DNA of 64,000 bases from positions 604,627-668,626 of the forward strand of contig JASBNA010000019.1 of the NCBI GenBank assembly GCA_038087015.1, given 5' to 3'. The stretch comes from Cerrena zonata. Taxonomy: Eukaryota > Basidiomycota > Agaricomycetes > Polyporales > Cerrenaceae. This document shows positions 34,930-47,411 of the stretch, piece after piece (positions within the stretch are counted from its first letter, which is position 1; each line of letters starts with the position of its first letter). The notes under the pieces were generated by a model. That model made no database searches and was not told the origin of the DNA. It worked only from the letters and a program-made list of their open reading frames with translations. A program made the position numbers and the translations under genes.

Positions 34930-37344
34930 CTAATAGTCCCACTGAGACACAGTGCTAGGCTCTGAATCGAAGGACCAAGGAGGGACAAAATTATCTAGCT
35001 TTGGCACGAGGTGTTCATCAGAAAGAGACATGGCCATGAAGAACATCTGTGCGAGTTCAGCACATTGTTGGCGAGAGCACGGCCATGATGACCCATCAGG
35101 ATCAGTAATGATACCAGCCAGCTCACCCATCGTCCTAATGAGAATGTCCCGATGTTCCCGTATGACAGATCGAGGAGTAAGGTCATATAAGATGGAAGCA
35201 AAAGTATAAGTCAGGGCGATTGGTTCCATTGGTATGACGGGATCAGAGTCAATACGAGAGGAATTAATCTGATAGAGGATGTTTTGCATGTCTACGTCAG
35301 ACTCCACCTGGGGTCGATTCCATAGGCTACAGCAGATAGCTCTGATTGCAGCCACCAGGTTGGAGACAAAGTGCGCTCCTGTGAGCTCACATCAGTGTGA
35401 TTTGTAGATGAATGGACAATGAGAGAGCTTACCAATGCCGGGAGACTTCCTCTCATCAATCTCACCACTGAACGTGAGTATAAACGGGAATAGATTGACA
35501 CAGCTATCGGGGTATACGTAGCGCTCTATGATATTGTGTCCCACAGAATACATTGTGAGAACTGAGAATACTGCTGATGTTGGATTTTCGTTTATGAGTT
35601 GAATGAACATGGGCAGTAATGTTTGCGGAATTGGAACACCCATGGTGAGGGGATATACTTCCAATAATGCATAGGTCATTCTGATATGCAAAGCTGATAG
35701 AACCGTAGGATTTCTGTCAGCCAAGGTATTGACTATCTCGCCAATGGAGTCTACAAAGAGTTTGCATGTGTGGCGAGTTGATTCCTGTGGGGAACCTGGA
35801 AGTACACCTTGGGCGACCGGACCTTTACCTTGCGACAGGAGCTGTAGACACGTGAACGAATGCCAAAAATCGCATTTCTGGACACAGTCTGTGAGCGTCT
35901 CCTCAAGCTGCGAGCCTCGAAGGATTCCCCGCGAGCAGACTAGTGCAGGTAGATCCGAGGTCTTGTCCTCGTATACTTTGAAATCTTCGAGGGCCAGGCA
36001 AGCAGATGACCAGATATCCAATGAATCACATAGGTTTTCGCACCGCCGTTTGATTGTATGCCATGCCGTGGGGGTACGGTCATATAACCAACGAGCGAAC
36101 GATCCTATCCAAGTGTAGCTTCCGACTCGGAATCTGCAAAGGAGACCTTTCAACATGGGGGTCTTGTACGGGCACTGAGATGAGAATACTGGGGAAAAAG
36201 TTGTGAACAAGTAGAACAAGAGCCAAACGATCATGACCGACGTTACTACCCATGTAACGACCGGATTCAGGCTGTGGAGGAAGGTACTGAGGCCGATGAA
36301 GAAAAGGAGGAGTGCGAGTTGGAGGAGAAGCGGTAGTGCAGCAGCAATCTCAAAGACTTGCCATCGCTGTACACCGACCTCGCGGAAGAAGCGTAGTTTG
36401 ACCTGCTGACGAGGATCTTGAGTGTCGCGTGCCATGAGCTCGTGGACCCATTGCTTGACGAGAATTCCGAGGGATGCGGTGATGAGAGCGAAAACGAGAC
36501 TTAACAACCACAGCGTATTGATTAGAACGGAAACCCCGGGAGGAACAAATGACGAAGTAGTGTATGGGGGAATGGTCGAGTTGACGAAACTCCCGGAAAG
36601 CGTCAAGCTGGCTAATTGGGCAGACAGCTGGAGCAAGATTTGGTTCGTGGTATCTTCGGGCTGTTGCTGTAAGGTCTTGTATGATTCGATGATAAATGCA
36701 GTAATCACTGCTGAGAAGAGACCGGCCTGGAAGGAGGAAGAGTCGATACAACGAGCAATTGGTAACAGCAAAAGCACTCACAAATACGAGGAGCGTATCA
36801 ATGTCCTCTTTCACGTCTTCCACTCGATCTCGATCGTACTGTCGAAGTAGATCAGAGATTCGCCCCCAGCCAGTGCGGTCAGGTTCGATCTTGACCCGAT
36901 GCACTTGCCCTTCGTTGTTTGGGGGCACACTGGCATCCTGCATTCAGTATCCTCCTTTTAGTGCTTCAATGATGCAAGGCAAGGCGGGGAGCTCACCTTA
37001 ACTTTGGGAGAATCCGTATTTGTGGCTGCATGCTGCTGATTCGACTCTACCACGGGTGTAGCATCAATTGAGACTGTATTCCTCTCGATTTCCTCTGGCG
37101 AAAGGTCAAGGGGAGGCGTGGGTTCAAGACGCTTCAAATTATCATCTTGAGCAGGGTGCTCCGATTCCATGTTGGGTTGGTGATCTTCGTGCGCGCTCTT
37201 TGGTTGCGTAACGGCTGAGACTTGGTCGCTATGTTTTTGCGAGTCTGAAGGAGAGACTCTGGCTGGATCTCCGTCCGAGATGGAAGCACTCGAATGATTA
37301 GAGGCTTGAGATCTTCTACGACGTCTGCTAGATGACGAAGACAT
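34930..37344 (-). CDS. DUF6535 membrane protein, gene 2
   Basis: Four exons join in phase: 37344-36997, 36937-36782, 36726-35433 and 35378-34930, giving 748 residues. It has the same plan as gene 1: Ser/Arg-rich start (MSSSSSRRRRRS) with a longer acidic disordered region, the VKIEPDRTGWGRISDLL segment, and the DUF6535 core (AGLFSAVITAFIIES, VLINTLWLLSLVFALITASL, LLFFIGLSTFLHSLNPVV). The soluble C-terminal half is variable. The membrane core is nearly identical to the other copies whereas the C-terminal half diverges strongly. It shares a 205 bp divergent promoter region with the membrane-protein gene at 37550. Upstream sequence (acttacattccatatccgtc, 37459) is repeated upstream of the decayed copy at 47.4 kb. 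Confidence 0.85.
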
Positions 37345-37549
37345 TGATATCCAAGGAGGAGCTCAAGGGCGTCGCTGATATGCATGATCGACATCTCGGA
37401 CTCATGTCCCGTGAGAACTTCCGGTTATCTTGGAGTCGATCCTTGGCATTTCATACTTACATTCCATATCCGTCTTTACACTGCGATCGACACTTACGTA
37501 ACCACTATTGATGTCCCCCCAGTTCTTTGTCGACGGTCATCACCCAACG

Positions 37550-38307
37550 ATGGCTTCAAAGCTTGAATCCCCACTTGCTGTTATCTCACAACGATGCCAC
37601 TCGAATAGACCAGAGCCTTACTCAGGACTCCTTTCACCCAAAGTGCAATGTACCCATTCCCTACGGTACACACATCGGAATGATTACGCCGATTCACGGT
37701 CTCGTTACAAATCTATCTCAGCTCTTATTAAGTCACTCACCGACTCTGTTTCCATCTCTCTCCATTCTCTGAATGCTCTTCAGAGTAGGAAACGGTTAAA
37801 AACGAAGTTGAAGTTACAAGAGGTGTACCGTGGTCCGTCTGAATTATTCAGCGCCTATCTAGGGGATAAACCTCACGCAGATTGGAATACCAAGCCTAGA
37901 GAAAGGACAAAAGAAAGCTTGGGGGCAACGAGAATGATAGAGGATAGACTTAGTGAAGTCACTACGAAGGAGAAAGCACAAGCATTAGGGGGTAGGATTT
38001 TCACTCACTCGTATGCTCTACTCTTCGTTGACCAGGATTTTCGATAGCGGGAATCGCAACACTAGAGACCTTGTGTCTATTTGTTTCCAAATGTTGCGTG
38101 CTCGCTACAGCGGTGTTTGCGTTGTATGAAATCGCTAAGTATGGAACATGGAAGTATGAATCTTTGAGAAATGTTCCTTTTTGGGTGTCGATATTCTTGG
38201 ATTGCTATGCTGTTGTTTTTATTAGCGAGAGTGCCAAGGATCTGGCTAAGCTGGTCAAAGCTACGGAGCATTTTGACCGATTGTACGTTCTGAATATCGC
38301 TATCTAG
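37550..38307 (+). CDS. two-helix membrane protein of unknown function
   Basis: Exon 37550-37991 joins in phase, across a 56 bp GTAGGA...TAG intron, to 38048-38307, giving 233 residues. The N-terminal ~145 residues are polar and basic (SALIKSLTDSVSISLHSLNA, then a Lys/Arg-rich helix). The second exon encodes two hydrophobic stretches (LCLFVSKCCVLATAVFALYE and VPFWVSIFLDCYAVVFI). The frame is open 42 bp further upstream; Met at 37550 is preferred because it leaves room for the divergent promoter. No family recognised. The in-phase splice and membrane segments argue it is real; expression is unproven. Confidence 0.5.
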
Positions 38308-39676
38308 ATAAAGCTACACTTGTTGCATGGGAAGATTTCTGCTTCGAATTTCAGAACAACCTTTGTTATCATGGTAATTGGATAGAGATCGAGAGCGTAT
38401 CCACCAGGTTAGAGGAAAGGGGGAAAAATAGATATCAATGCTAATTCCGGACTCCGCGATACATACTGATTAGCAGGTTAATACTCAGCACTGATATCAC
38501 TATCAACCAGATGCGCATAAAAGCCAGGTCCTCCTCAATTTGATGAGGTACGTCCTCTCCCCTCGCGCAACACTCCCCTGAACAATAACCAACTCCTGTC
38601 ATCCTCAACTCACTTCGTCCACACCCCATGGACTGTTTACACTCACGGTGTCATAAACACCACTTGCAGTATTCCTTTCGCACCGTGCTCCAAGAAATAC
38701 AAGAAACATGCCATACCAGCCGATCAGCTCTTGTGCTCTGTTCTTCCCGCCTCTCGTACTGCACCGTTCCTATAGAGCTCGCAGGAGATAAAAAGATAAG
38801 TTGAAAGTCGTCAACGAGTTTATCCATATACTCATAGCAGTGTTTACCTTCTCATCGAAATGTGTCGGTCTCCACCTCGTTGTTCTACTAGATCGTGGGC
38901 TTTAGCCGACAGATAGCCAGAATCCTTTTTCTACCCCTGTATAAGTGGATGAGCGCCGCTTCATACGCAACAACGTGCCCCAACCTGGAAGATAATGAAC
39001 CTTCCTCGTAATCCTGCGCGCGATTTCCACCCCCTACACACGCCTTCCAGCCATCCGTCCCTACGTAAAATGGAAGTTTTCTCCTTTCTAAGTTTGACAG
39101 ATGTCGTGGGCTGTCAAATGATGTTGCACCTTTCTTTTCTAGGCAGATCAGCAAAGTACACACCGTCTGTTTTCGAGACTAGCCGAATGGATATCTCTAC
39201 CTTGGAGCTCGTTCAAAACCAGTGAACACCTAGATGTTAAGATGAGACTCAGCATACTTTTCTCCAATAGGGGTTACATAGCACTAATGACAGATAAGTA
39301 TCAGATACTGCTGTCTCATTTAACTCATGGAACGGAAAGTCTCCTTCCAAGATCTATAATAAGCACAAGAATACATGAGGTTTGGATGATCCATGCCTCA
39401 TCAATCATTGGACCCTGTTATTACTTCCGGGAACTGGCGGAGGGACTACGTGATCCTGCTGAATGACATATTCCATTCCTCAATATAACCCCTCACAGTT
39501 AGTTCCATTCATCAGATTCTACGTTCATGTGAAAGTAACAGCAGGAATTCATAGAATCGTGGAATATTGCTCCTCGTGTTGTCCTATCAGCACCCTAATC
39601 CCAAATTCAGATCTAGTATTTAGGTGTGTCGCTTCCCCGCTCTGCAACCTAACGTTGTTGACATTACAACTCCCCA
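38308..39676. other. 1.4 kb intergenic region, nothing supported
   Basis: Short overlapping frames on both strands (up to 91 codons at 39163-38888 -) without similarity or splice support. The right part is presumably the promoter of the EF-hand gene. Confidence 0.4.
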
Positions 39677-42600
39677 ATGGGTCGCCTACAACGAATCCTG
39701 CATCGATTCAAACTGATTCTTCACGTTTCACGACCACCGCATGGAAAAGACGATTATGGTACAAAAGCCCCGAAGCCAAGCAATAGTAAGCGCAAAGCAG
39801 TCACCTCCGATATATTTATTCAAGCTGAAGCGATCGATAATTTAGTGGCCGACAATGGTAAGTCTGTTTCAATGGATCGCATCGCCTTGTGACTTGAGAA
39901 TATACCAAGAACTAAACGACACTAGGAAGAAGCTTGACTAACGAGCTAACCCCTGACAAGACAGATGCTCATGTCGAGTCCGGTAGAGGCCCTGGAGGTC
40001 AGACGGGCGCTGACAGGTCGGATGAAGATAGAGGTCAAGATACAACCGGTATGATTATGATTGTCCTTCTATATGATTTCTAATAATAGCATCGTGTGGT
40101 GCGGAACATGACAATGTACTTTCATAAGGCGATGACGAGAAAACGAGCCACGTTAGACGTAGTCCCCACAAATTTACTGAGCCTCAAGCATCGCGGGGTG
40201 GAGGGGAAGGATCCACCACTGACGTCGCAGGCAAGCCCATCGAACTCGACATAGATAGCAATTCCGCCAGTGGTTCCAGTAAAGGTAAAGAGAAGAAGAG
40301 GGAATCACAGAACGGTACGTTGCATGTTTTCTTCTCCCCGCCATCCTGATGCTACGGTAATGTTAGCTATCGAAGTTACTATCGAACTTCCGGATACTGT
40401 TTTTGACTCAACGTCAGAAGAATATCAAAATATCCTTGAATCAGAAATCAATAATTTCTCAGAGAATTTTGCCACTCTTGTTACCATTTTCAATGACATC
40501 GCTGATTTGCACCCCGCTGCTAAAGGTACGATCATTCTACTCACATGGCGGTACGAATACTAACCGTGTCCAGCCGTAATCACTGTATTCAAGGTCGTTT
40601 ACGAGCTCGAGATGCAACGTCGTGAAAACGACAGGCGTATTAGAGTTGTCTATATCCACATGAAAGATATGGTGCATGTCTTATCGCGGTATGAAGAACT
40701 TCTAGTGTCCACCACTTCTTAATAACTTTTTATTTAGCTTGAAGGATACGACCCCCTCTGTTCAGGAAATATGCAAGAAGATAGAGGGGAATATCAAAAC
40801 ATGTGCTAATGTTTGTGATGCTTTCCGTCGTCAGCGACCACTTGTACGATTTTTGCAGGCATCCGTTTGGGCCGAGAAATTCCGAAGCCTCATCAAAGGT
40901 TTTGCTAATCGACGGAAAGAACTCCTTCTCTCTCTCGGCATGGATACCAGTATGCAGATCCGATCACTAGATGTAAAGTATGATTCAAAGGATTCAGAGT
41001 AGACCCGTGTCGCTAATATTTCTGACAGGATTGGCAAGCTATCGAAGCTTATCACTGGATACATGACTCAAACCGAACTCAAAATTGCGGAAAGTATCCG
41101 CAAGGAACAGCTGCCTGAACGCTACGAGTCGTATGAGAAAGACAGTCAGCTTCGCAAGCTAATCGAGGCTGTGTACCCCGATACCAGTAGGAAGGGTATA
41201 GGCGGGGTACCAGGCGGTGCCCGGCTCGACATTCAGGAATTACGCGAGATACTTCAGCAAAAGGTAGACATCGTGATCAAGAACAATACCCAAACTTTCG
41301 AACGAGAGTTCGCGTTGTGTCAATCGAAAATGGGAGAGATACTGGCTGCGGTCAAAGGAGGACCGCATGAAATGATCAAAGATAAGGTTTGACACCTTTG
41401 TCCGTCAAAAGACATGAGCTAAACGGCCCCTTCAATCAAGGAGCTCCAGAAGCTGTGGGAGGATATGGTATTTATTCCAGAAAATCTCTTATTTTTCTCC
41501 GCTGATGGAAGTATTGCAGAAATGGAGATGGAATGTCAAGTCGAAGACATTTGTCATGACATTACGGGAGCATTTTCAAGACCAGCTCCTTGGGATGAAG
41601 CTGAGAGCTAAGGCCACTCATCTCGAAGGCGATGAGGAGGAACATGATGTTCTGGATCGCTGGGCCTATTCGTACATCAGCTTAGCCTGGTTGCAACCCC
41701 TTTTAGATGCATTCGATCATGATGGCTCGGGATACGTTACTGTCATGGAGATCAACCGTTTCACGGACGAAAAGCCTGACGAAATCCAATGGTCGTATGT
41801 TGTATTATTCTTCTGACGTAGAACCTAGCCTGATTTTGATTAAGCTTGCAGCACTGGATAGCGTATTGGGCTGTTGGTGAGTCAACTTGTCCCCAAACCT
41901 CTTACACTTCAATCATTAGTATGTAGGCTGGCAAATATCTGCGAGCGAGTATCGATCAGCTATACTGGGGTTTCTAACAGATATGTTTGACATGCTACCT
42001 AAACTCCATCCATACAATCGGAGAGGGGGTGACTATTATTTGCATTCGATCTGGCCTTGGGTTATGCAGCTACTAATGGCTTTGAATACGGATGGCCTCC
42101 CTGACCTACGACACAAATTCGTGGATTTTTCAAGATATGAAAAGAAGCGGATTGCGAGTCATCTGGAAAAGGTTAACTACGAAATCTCCTCTCAAGAAAT
42201 GGTTTCAGTGATTACTGGAGAACATGTGGAAAAGGTTGGTGTTATAATCAAATCCTCCCCAGATGTGGCTAATTCCATATAGCATGTGTTGACTCTGATA
42301 TTTCTGTTGATGCAACGAAACCATCATATGTTCCTTCAAGCTCGAAACAAAGTTGTCCAATATTCTGGGATTCAAAAAGCTGTTAATAGCCTCCTATATG
42401 TCTTTGCAGCTATTCAACTCCGTGTATCAGATCTCGAAGGTCCGTTTTCGTAGTTCTGAGCTAATCCTATATTCGATTTCATCTAATTTCTACTCTAGAG
42501 CTGGCAAGGCAACAACACATAGACGTTAACGATAGAATGAACCGTATGGCGTCAGGATTGGTAAATATCTTGTAAATCTGATGATAAACTTGAACTAAGT

Positions 42601-44738
42601 GTTATCAAACTAGCTACGATATTACCATGATAGCAGCGAGCTCTGGGCTATGTCAAATCTTTCATCGCGGAGATTGAGATATCTAGAGCCCGGTGACGTA
42701 CCCCCTGAAGACAGTGATATACCTAACGATGCAAACTTTGACAATCTATTCACCTCCGACAATCTGCCCTCTATTGATGTCTCTGCGTATGAGACCCAAC
42801 TCGAGTCTGTTCCCGGATTCCAGCTTACATTTGATCCTTATGTTGTGCCACGGGGTGAACTGAATTCCCCATTGATCCACCTGTGGGTATCATTTGCCTT
42901 CGCAATAATTCAAGGAGTATTGACATATCCATAGGTTGGGCACTTGGTCCGGATTCTTCTATGCTGCCGGAGATACACGACTTTCCAACGATTGGATTGG
43001 TCGGTCTCTTGACGTCTTGCACGAGGTCCGCATAGAGCCTGAAACGAGCCTCGAATCGGGATCTTTTGTGGGATATCATACAGGCTCTAGTCGAGAATCC
43101 TGGTGTATCAAGGGTACGTGCATGCGTAATAAGCAAGGCCAAATCGAGGTCGAGTTTGGGCTGTATTACGAGGGTATACCTGAGTCAGGAAGATACCACG
43201 GCACTATAGACGAAGCAAACACCCTAATCAGCCACTCCACCGACTTTGGCCTCGACTCAGATTCAGAATCATATTCGGATTCAGACTCTGACTTGGACTC
43301 CGACCTTGACTGGAACTTATACCATCACTACCATCATGATAGGCCTAGATTCATGCTCAGGCGGATACCTGCTCATATGATGGTCTTCTATCCGCCTTCA
43401 AGCCAACTTAAAAGAAACCGTGCACGTGCGCTTTGGTTCTTCGCGATAAGGTCCATTTTAGAGGATGTTCGAAGGAGGGCATGGTCTTGGTCCTACTTCC
43501 GCGAAAGGATCGAGAAACGTCGAGGTTATGTTGAGTTTGGTGTTTCAAACAAGATCGTAAAACGGTTTACGGAAGACTACAAACGGTTCAGATTAGAGAA
43601 AGGCACATTGTTGTTCCAGGATGCTCTCTACTACAGCAGTCTTTCTCAGCACGTACACGCGATAATCCCAAGACACCAGTAAGTGACTTTGTTGATGGAA
43701 CTTTCACTTTATCTCTCTTTAGGTACTAATCAATTCATAGAAACAGGATCTGTGACTCTTGTGATCAGAGACTCTGGAGGGACAAAATTATGTGTCTTGA
43801 TTGCAAGCCGGAGACAGAGCCAATCTCACAGTACCTGGAATTCTGCGATCTCAATTGCTGGCGTCAACATGTATCCTCGCGTACACTGGGGAACATTCAT
43901 CGCCATAACCACGATATAGTGAAAATACGAACTCATTTGCATGATAGGAATAGACCTACCCTAGACTATGAGGCAAGGGTTGCATTGCGGTATGCACGCT
44001 TAGTGTGGCAACCAGCACCTGTGCCATCGTCTCTTGAAGACTTAGATATAACCATCAAGGTCGAACCAGCAGTCATGCTTGTATCCAGTAAGTCCAACCT
44101 ATCATTGCAACGACTTAACACTCTAAGTGTCTATAATCAGGGTCTGTGTCCCAAGATCCTAAGTGTGGAATATGTGCCAAGGCGCTCGCTGTCGATTGTT
44201 GGTATTGCGTTACCTGCCACAATTTCTACAGAAGTAAGTTTATTGTCTGTTCAGTCTGGGTTCTAATTCACGTTATACAACTAGCCAAACATCTTTTTAT
44301 CTGTGACAAATGCGAAGAGACTATGTTGTTAGCTTGCGATAACTGTAAAACACCATATATGCAACCGGGCTATTTCTACGGCTCAGATCCCAGTGAGTAC
44401 ACTCAATACGGCGTGTCAACTTGTGTCTTCTTACACTGGGTTTATATTTAGAGGATAAATTTCTGTGCAGTGGTTGTACATTCAGAAATATTTCCCCAAG
44501 GAAGTCCGCAAGGGAAACGCAACACGTGTATACCCATGTGCTGGCACGCGTAAAGGAGCATATTGATGATCCCATCGAAAGTCCGCAGCTGAGTATCAAT
44601 GATCGGATTACTTCTTTAGAAGAGCGGATAAGGGGGCAGACCACTTTGATCGAGGAATTTATCGCGTCTCTGAGAGACAAGACAGATGCCCACCCTTCCT
44701 CAGCGGCTAATCTGTCATCATCCACGACAATAAACTAG
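39677..44738 (+). CDS. large EF-hand / ZZ-type zinc-finger protein
   Basis: Nineteen exons join in phase throughout, giving 1356 residues: 39677-39857, 39926-40048, 40129-40314, 40367-40525, 40574-40688, 40738-40977, 41029-41386, 41441-41467, 41520-41794, 41845-41876, 41927-42234, 42283-42439, 42499-42560, 42614-42882, 42935-43678, 43741-44087, 44141-44233, 44285-44392, 44452-44738. Order: disordered N-terminus (~1-165), helical region around VVYELEMQRRENDRRIRVVY, a canonical EF-hand loop DHDGSGYVTVME (~529-540), more helical sequence, a LGTWSGFFY segment, and a Ser/Asp repeat tract. Next come a ZZ-like finger (CDSCDQ...MCLDC) and two more Cys-pair motifs (CGICAKALAVDCWYCVTC, CDKCEETMLLACDNC), then a short coiled coil. 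The family is common in Agaricomycetes and described only as EF-hand proteins. Calcium binding is predicted from the intact loop; the role is unknown. Confidence 0.85.
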
Positions 44739-45759
44739 CATTTCATAAGCTCAGGTAAGTGGTGCCATATCATATGAGTAGCAAGATCGTTCATATCCGT
44801 TGCACAGATATTATGTTGTATTTGTATTTGTACGTTCTTTCTGTTCTGATTATACGACCTCGCTCCTACTTAGCTTCAGTGATATGTTGTACGCTTGTAT
44901 CTATATTTCTGAATGCTATGTTTCTTATGACTCCTCCCCCAGAGGGAATTCAAGAAACATGCCATGTTTTCCGTCTCATTGGATAAGTATACCTCTGTTA
45001 ACTCTTATGCTAGTGTCTGCGAGTCCTCGACGAGTTTGTCGAAACGCCCCCAACGGTAGCCTAAGATCAAGAGACGTAAGGTGCACCGCCAGAGATTCCG
45101 TAGAATGATAAGTCTATCCTCATCGCTTTTTTGTGAAGATAATCACATTGAGGGAATGACTAGATGAGGCTGGGCATATCGATGGCATCTAGATTCAGCA
45201 ATTCAGGTTGACAAGAGCATAGTACCCTCACCGCTCGACTCGATGTGTTGCTCCAAAACCAATCTGCCAGGCAGGACCTCCAGCAAGAATAAGGTACTTG
45301 CTCTCGTACCCCTCATTGTCTACAGACTATCCACCAGCAAGGTTCTACGGTAACGCACATCTAAATAACGATTCTCTCTTTCCGAGTCCTTTCTCTTGAA
45401 CGATAACATCTCAGCAGCTTCTAAAACCCATTTTTCTCGCTCGACATATCCCGAAATCGTATCCAATATACTCCAAGGGTCTGCAGCTAATGTCACTCAT
45501 GCTTATCAAGAATTATACTACTGATAATGATAACTAGTCCCACCGATGGCTTGCTCGACTCGGACTTACTCATGTGTTTACCTCTCCTTAGGCTATAAAA
45601 TGAATGCGGAGCTTAGAGACAATCTTATTCGAATGTTTGTTTTTGTTGGGAGCAAATTGCGCTCGCACCGCTAGTGCTTGCATGGATGAGCGGGCTGAGT
45701 GAGAACAGATCGACGCCGTCCTTTGCCTCTCATCATCAGATCCTCAAGAGAATGGAAGC
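44739..45759. other. 1 kb intergenic region, nothing supported
   Basis: The 3' flank of the EF-hand gene and degenerate sequence leading into the decayed DUF6535 copy. No gene supported. Confidence 0.4.
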
Positions 45760-47411
45760 TTAAATGGTCCAGGATGTCGCGTGCTACGGAGTACATGGTG
45801 AGAATTAAAAAATTAGTAATATTTGCTTTTCCTCGATGAGTCGAATGAACATAAGTAATGATGCTCGCGGGACCGGAAGATTTGTGGCGGGGTCATAAAA
45901 TACCGATGATACATAGGGCATTGTGAAATATATGTGTACAATGGACAAAGGCGGTTTGAAGGTATGATTTGAATCCCCGAGGGATGTATGGAAGTACCCC
46001 TTGAACGTCCGGGCCTACACCTTGTGAAGGATACTTAAAACAGTGTAACAATGACCGTACATCGCAGTATTGGAAGAATTCTGCGATCGCTTCATCAAGC
46101 TGCTTCTCCCGAAGAAGTTCTTGTGAGCAGATTAGGGTAGACAGATCCCAGATGCCCTTCTCGCGGACTTCAGTCTCTTCGTGAGCCATCAAAACAGCTG
46201 ACCAGGTATTCAGCGAGTCGCGTGGGCCTTTGCACCTCTGTTTTATTGTCGACCATGTTGCGGGTATATGGTTGCGCAATACGCGGCCTAGAGAGCTTAG
46301 TCGGACAAGGCACCCAACCCAAACTTGGTGAAGGAAGTCCTTCAACATGGGAGTTTTGTACGGGCATTGAGATGAAAACACTGGGGTAAACGTCGCGAAT
46401 AGATAGAAGAAGAGCCATGAAATCATGACTCCTGTTACGACCCATGTGACGATCGGGTTCAAATCATGAAGGAATGCACTGAGACCGATGAAGAGCAAAA
46501 GGAGGGCGAATTGGAGAGGGAGTGGGAGGGCAGTAGCTATTTAGAAGACCTGCCATCGCTGTCCGCAAACCTCGCAGAAGAAGCGGATCTTGACCTGTTG
46601 ATGGGGACCCTGGGTCATGAGCTCATGTAGCCACTGCTTGACGAAAATTCCGAGGGACGCGGTGATAAGGGCAACAACGAGACTCAATAACCACATTGTA
46701 TTGATTACAACAGAGAATCTAGCAGGGACGAATGGTGGAAAAGGGAATAATGGAATGGTCGAGTTGACGAAATTCCCGGAAAGCGTGAGGGGCTAAGAGC
46801 TAGAGCAGAACCAGGTTGGTGGTGTCATCGGGCTATTGCTATGAGGTCTTTTATGACTCGATAATGAACGCAGTGATCACTACTGAAAACAGACCAGCCT
46901 TTGTGGAGGAGGAATCGGTATTAGTATAAGCATCAATTAGTAGAAATGATGGTACGCATAAACACAAGGGGCGTATCAATATTATCTTTAGCATCCTTTA
47001 CCCGATGTCGATCATACTAGCCAATTAGATCAGAAAGTCGGCCCCAACCAGTGCGACCAGACTCAATCTTGACCCGGTGTATTTTGTCTTCGGTATTTGG
47101 AAGCCCATCCTATATTCGTGTGTGCCTTTCTTAGAAGTTCTACAACATAACGCAGAGAAAGCGGCTCACCTTATCGTTGGGAGGAGACTGTCATACTGTC
47201 TTGTCCTGTCAGTGGGAGACTGGCATGGGTATAGTACCCCTCAATCTACTCCGGGTGCGGGTCAGAAGGGAGCATGGATGCAAGAGCCGATACTAGGCTC
47301 TCGACATCTTGTGCAAGGTACTCCGAGCTTTGAAGCCCCGTCCGAGTCGGACGCGCTCAAACGATTAGAGGCTCTAGATCTTCTGCGCCGCGTGCTAGAT
47401 GAAGAAGACAT
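45760..47411 (-). pseudogene. decayed DUF6535 gene (copy 4)
   Basis: The start region (ATG 47411) matches the Ser/Arg-rich exon 1 of the gene at 57.4 kb. The core is present from LLFIGLSAFLHDLNPIVTW through QCPYKTPMLKDFLHQVWVG to a CSQELLREKQLDEAI segment. Lesions include a TAA at 46543-46541 in place of Glu in the WQVFE segment and a 9 bp in-frame deletion after HELM. Deletions around the SQLASL segment and a rearranged 3' end also occur. It is closest to gene 3 at 57.4-59.8 kb (shared SLARLSSLG-like and IPATWSTIKQRC segments), in opposite orientation. Flanking sequence upstream of the start is shared with gene 3 too, so a segment larger than the gene was duplicated. Confidence 0.8.
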
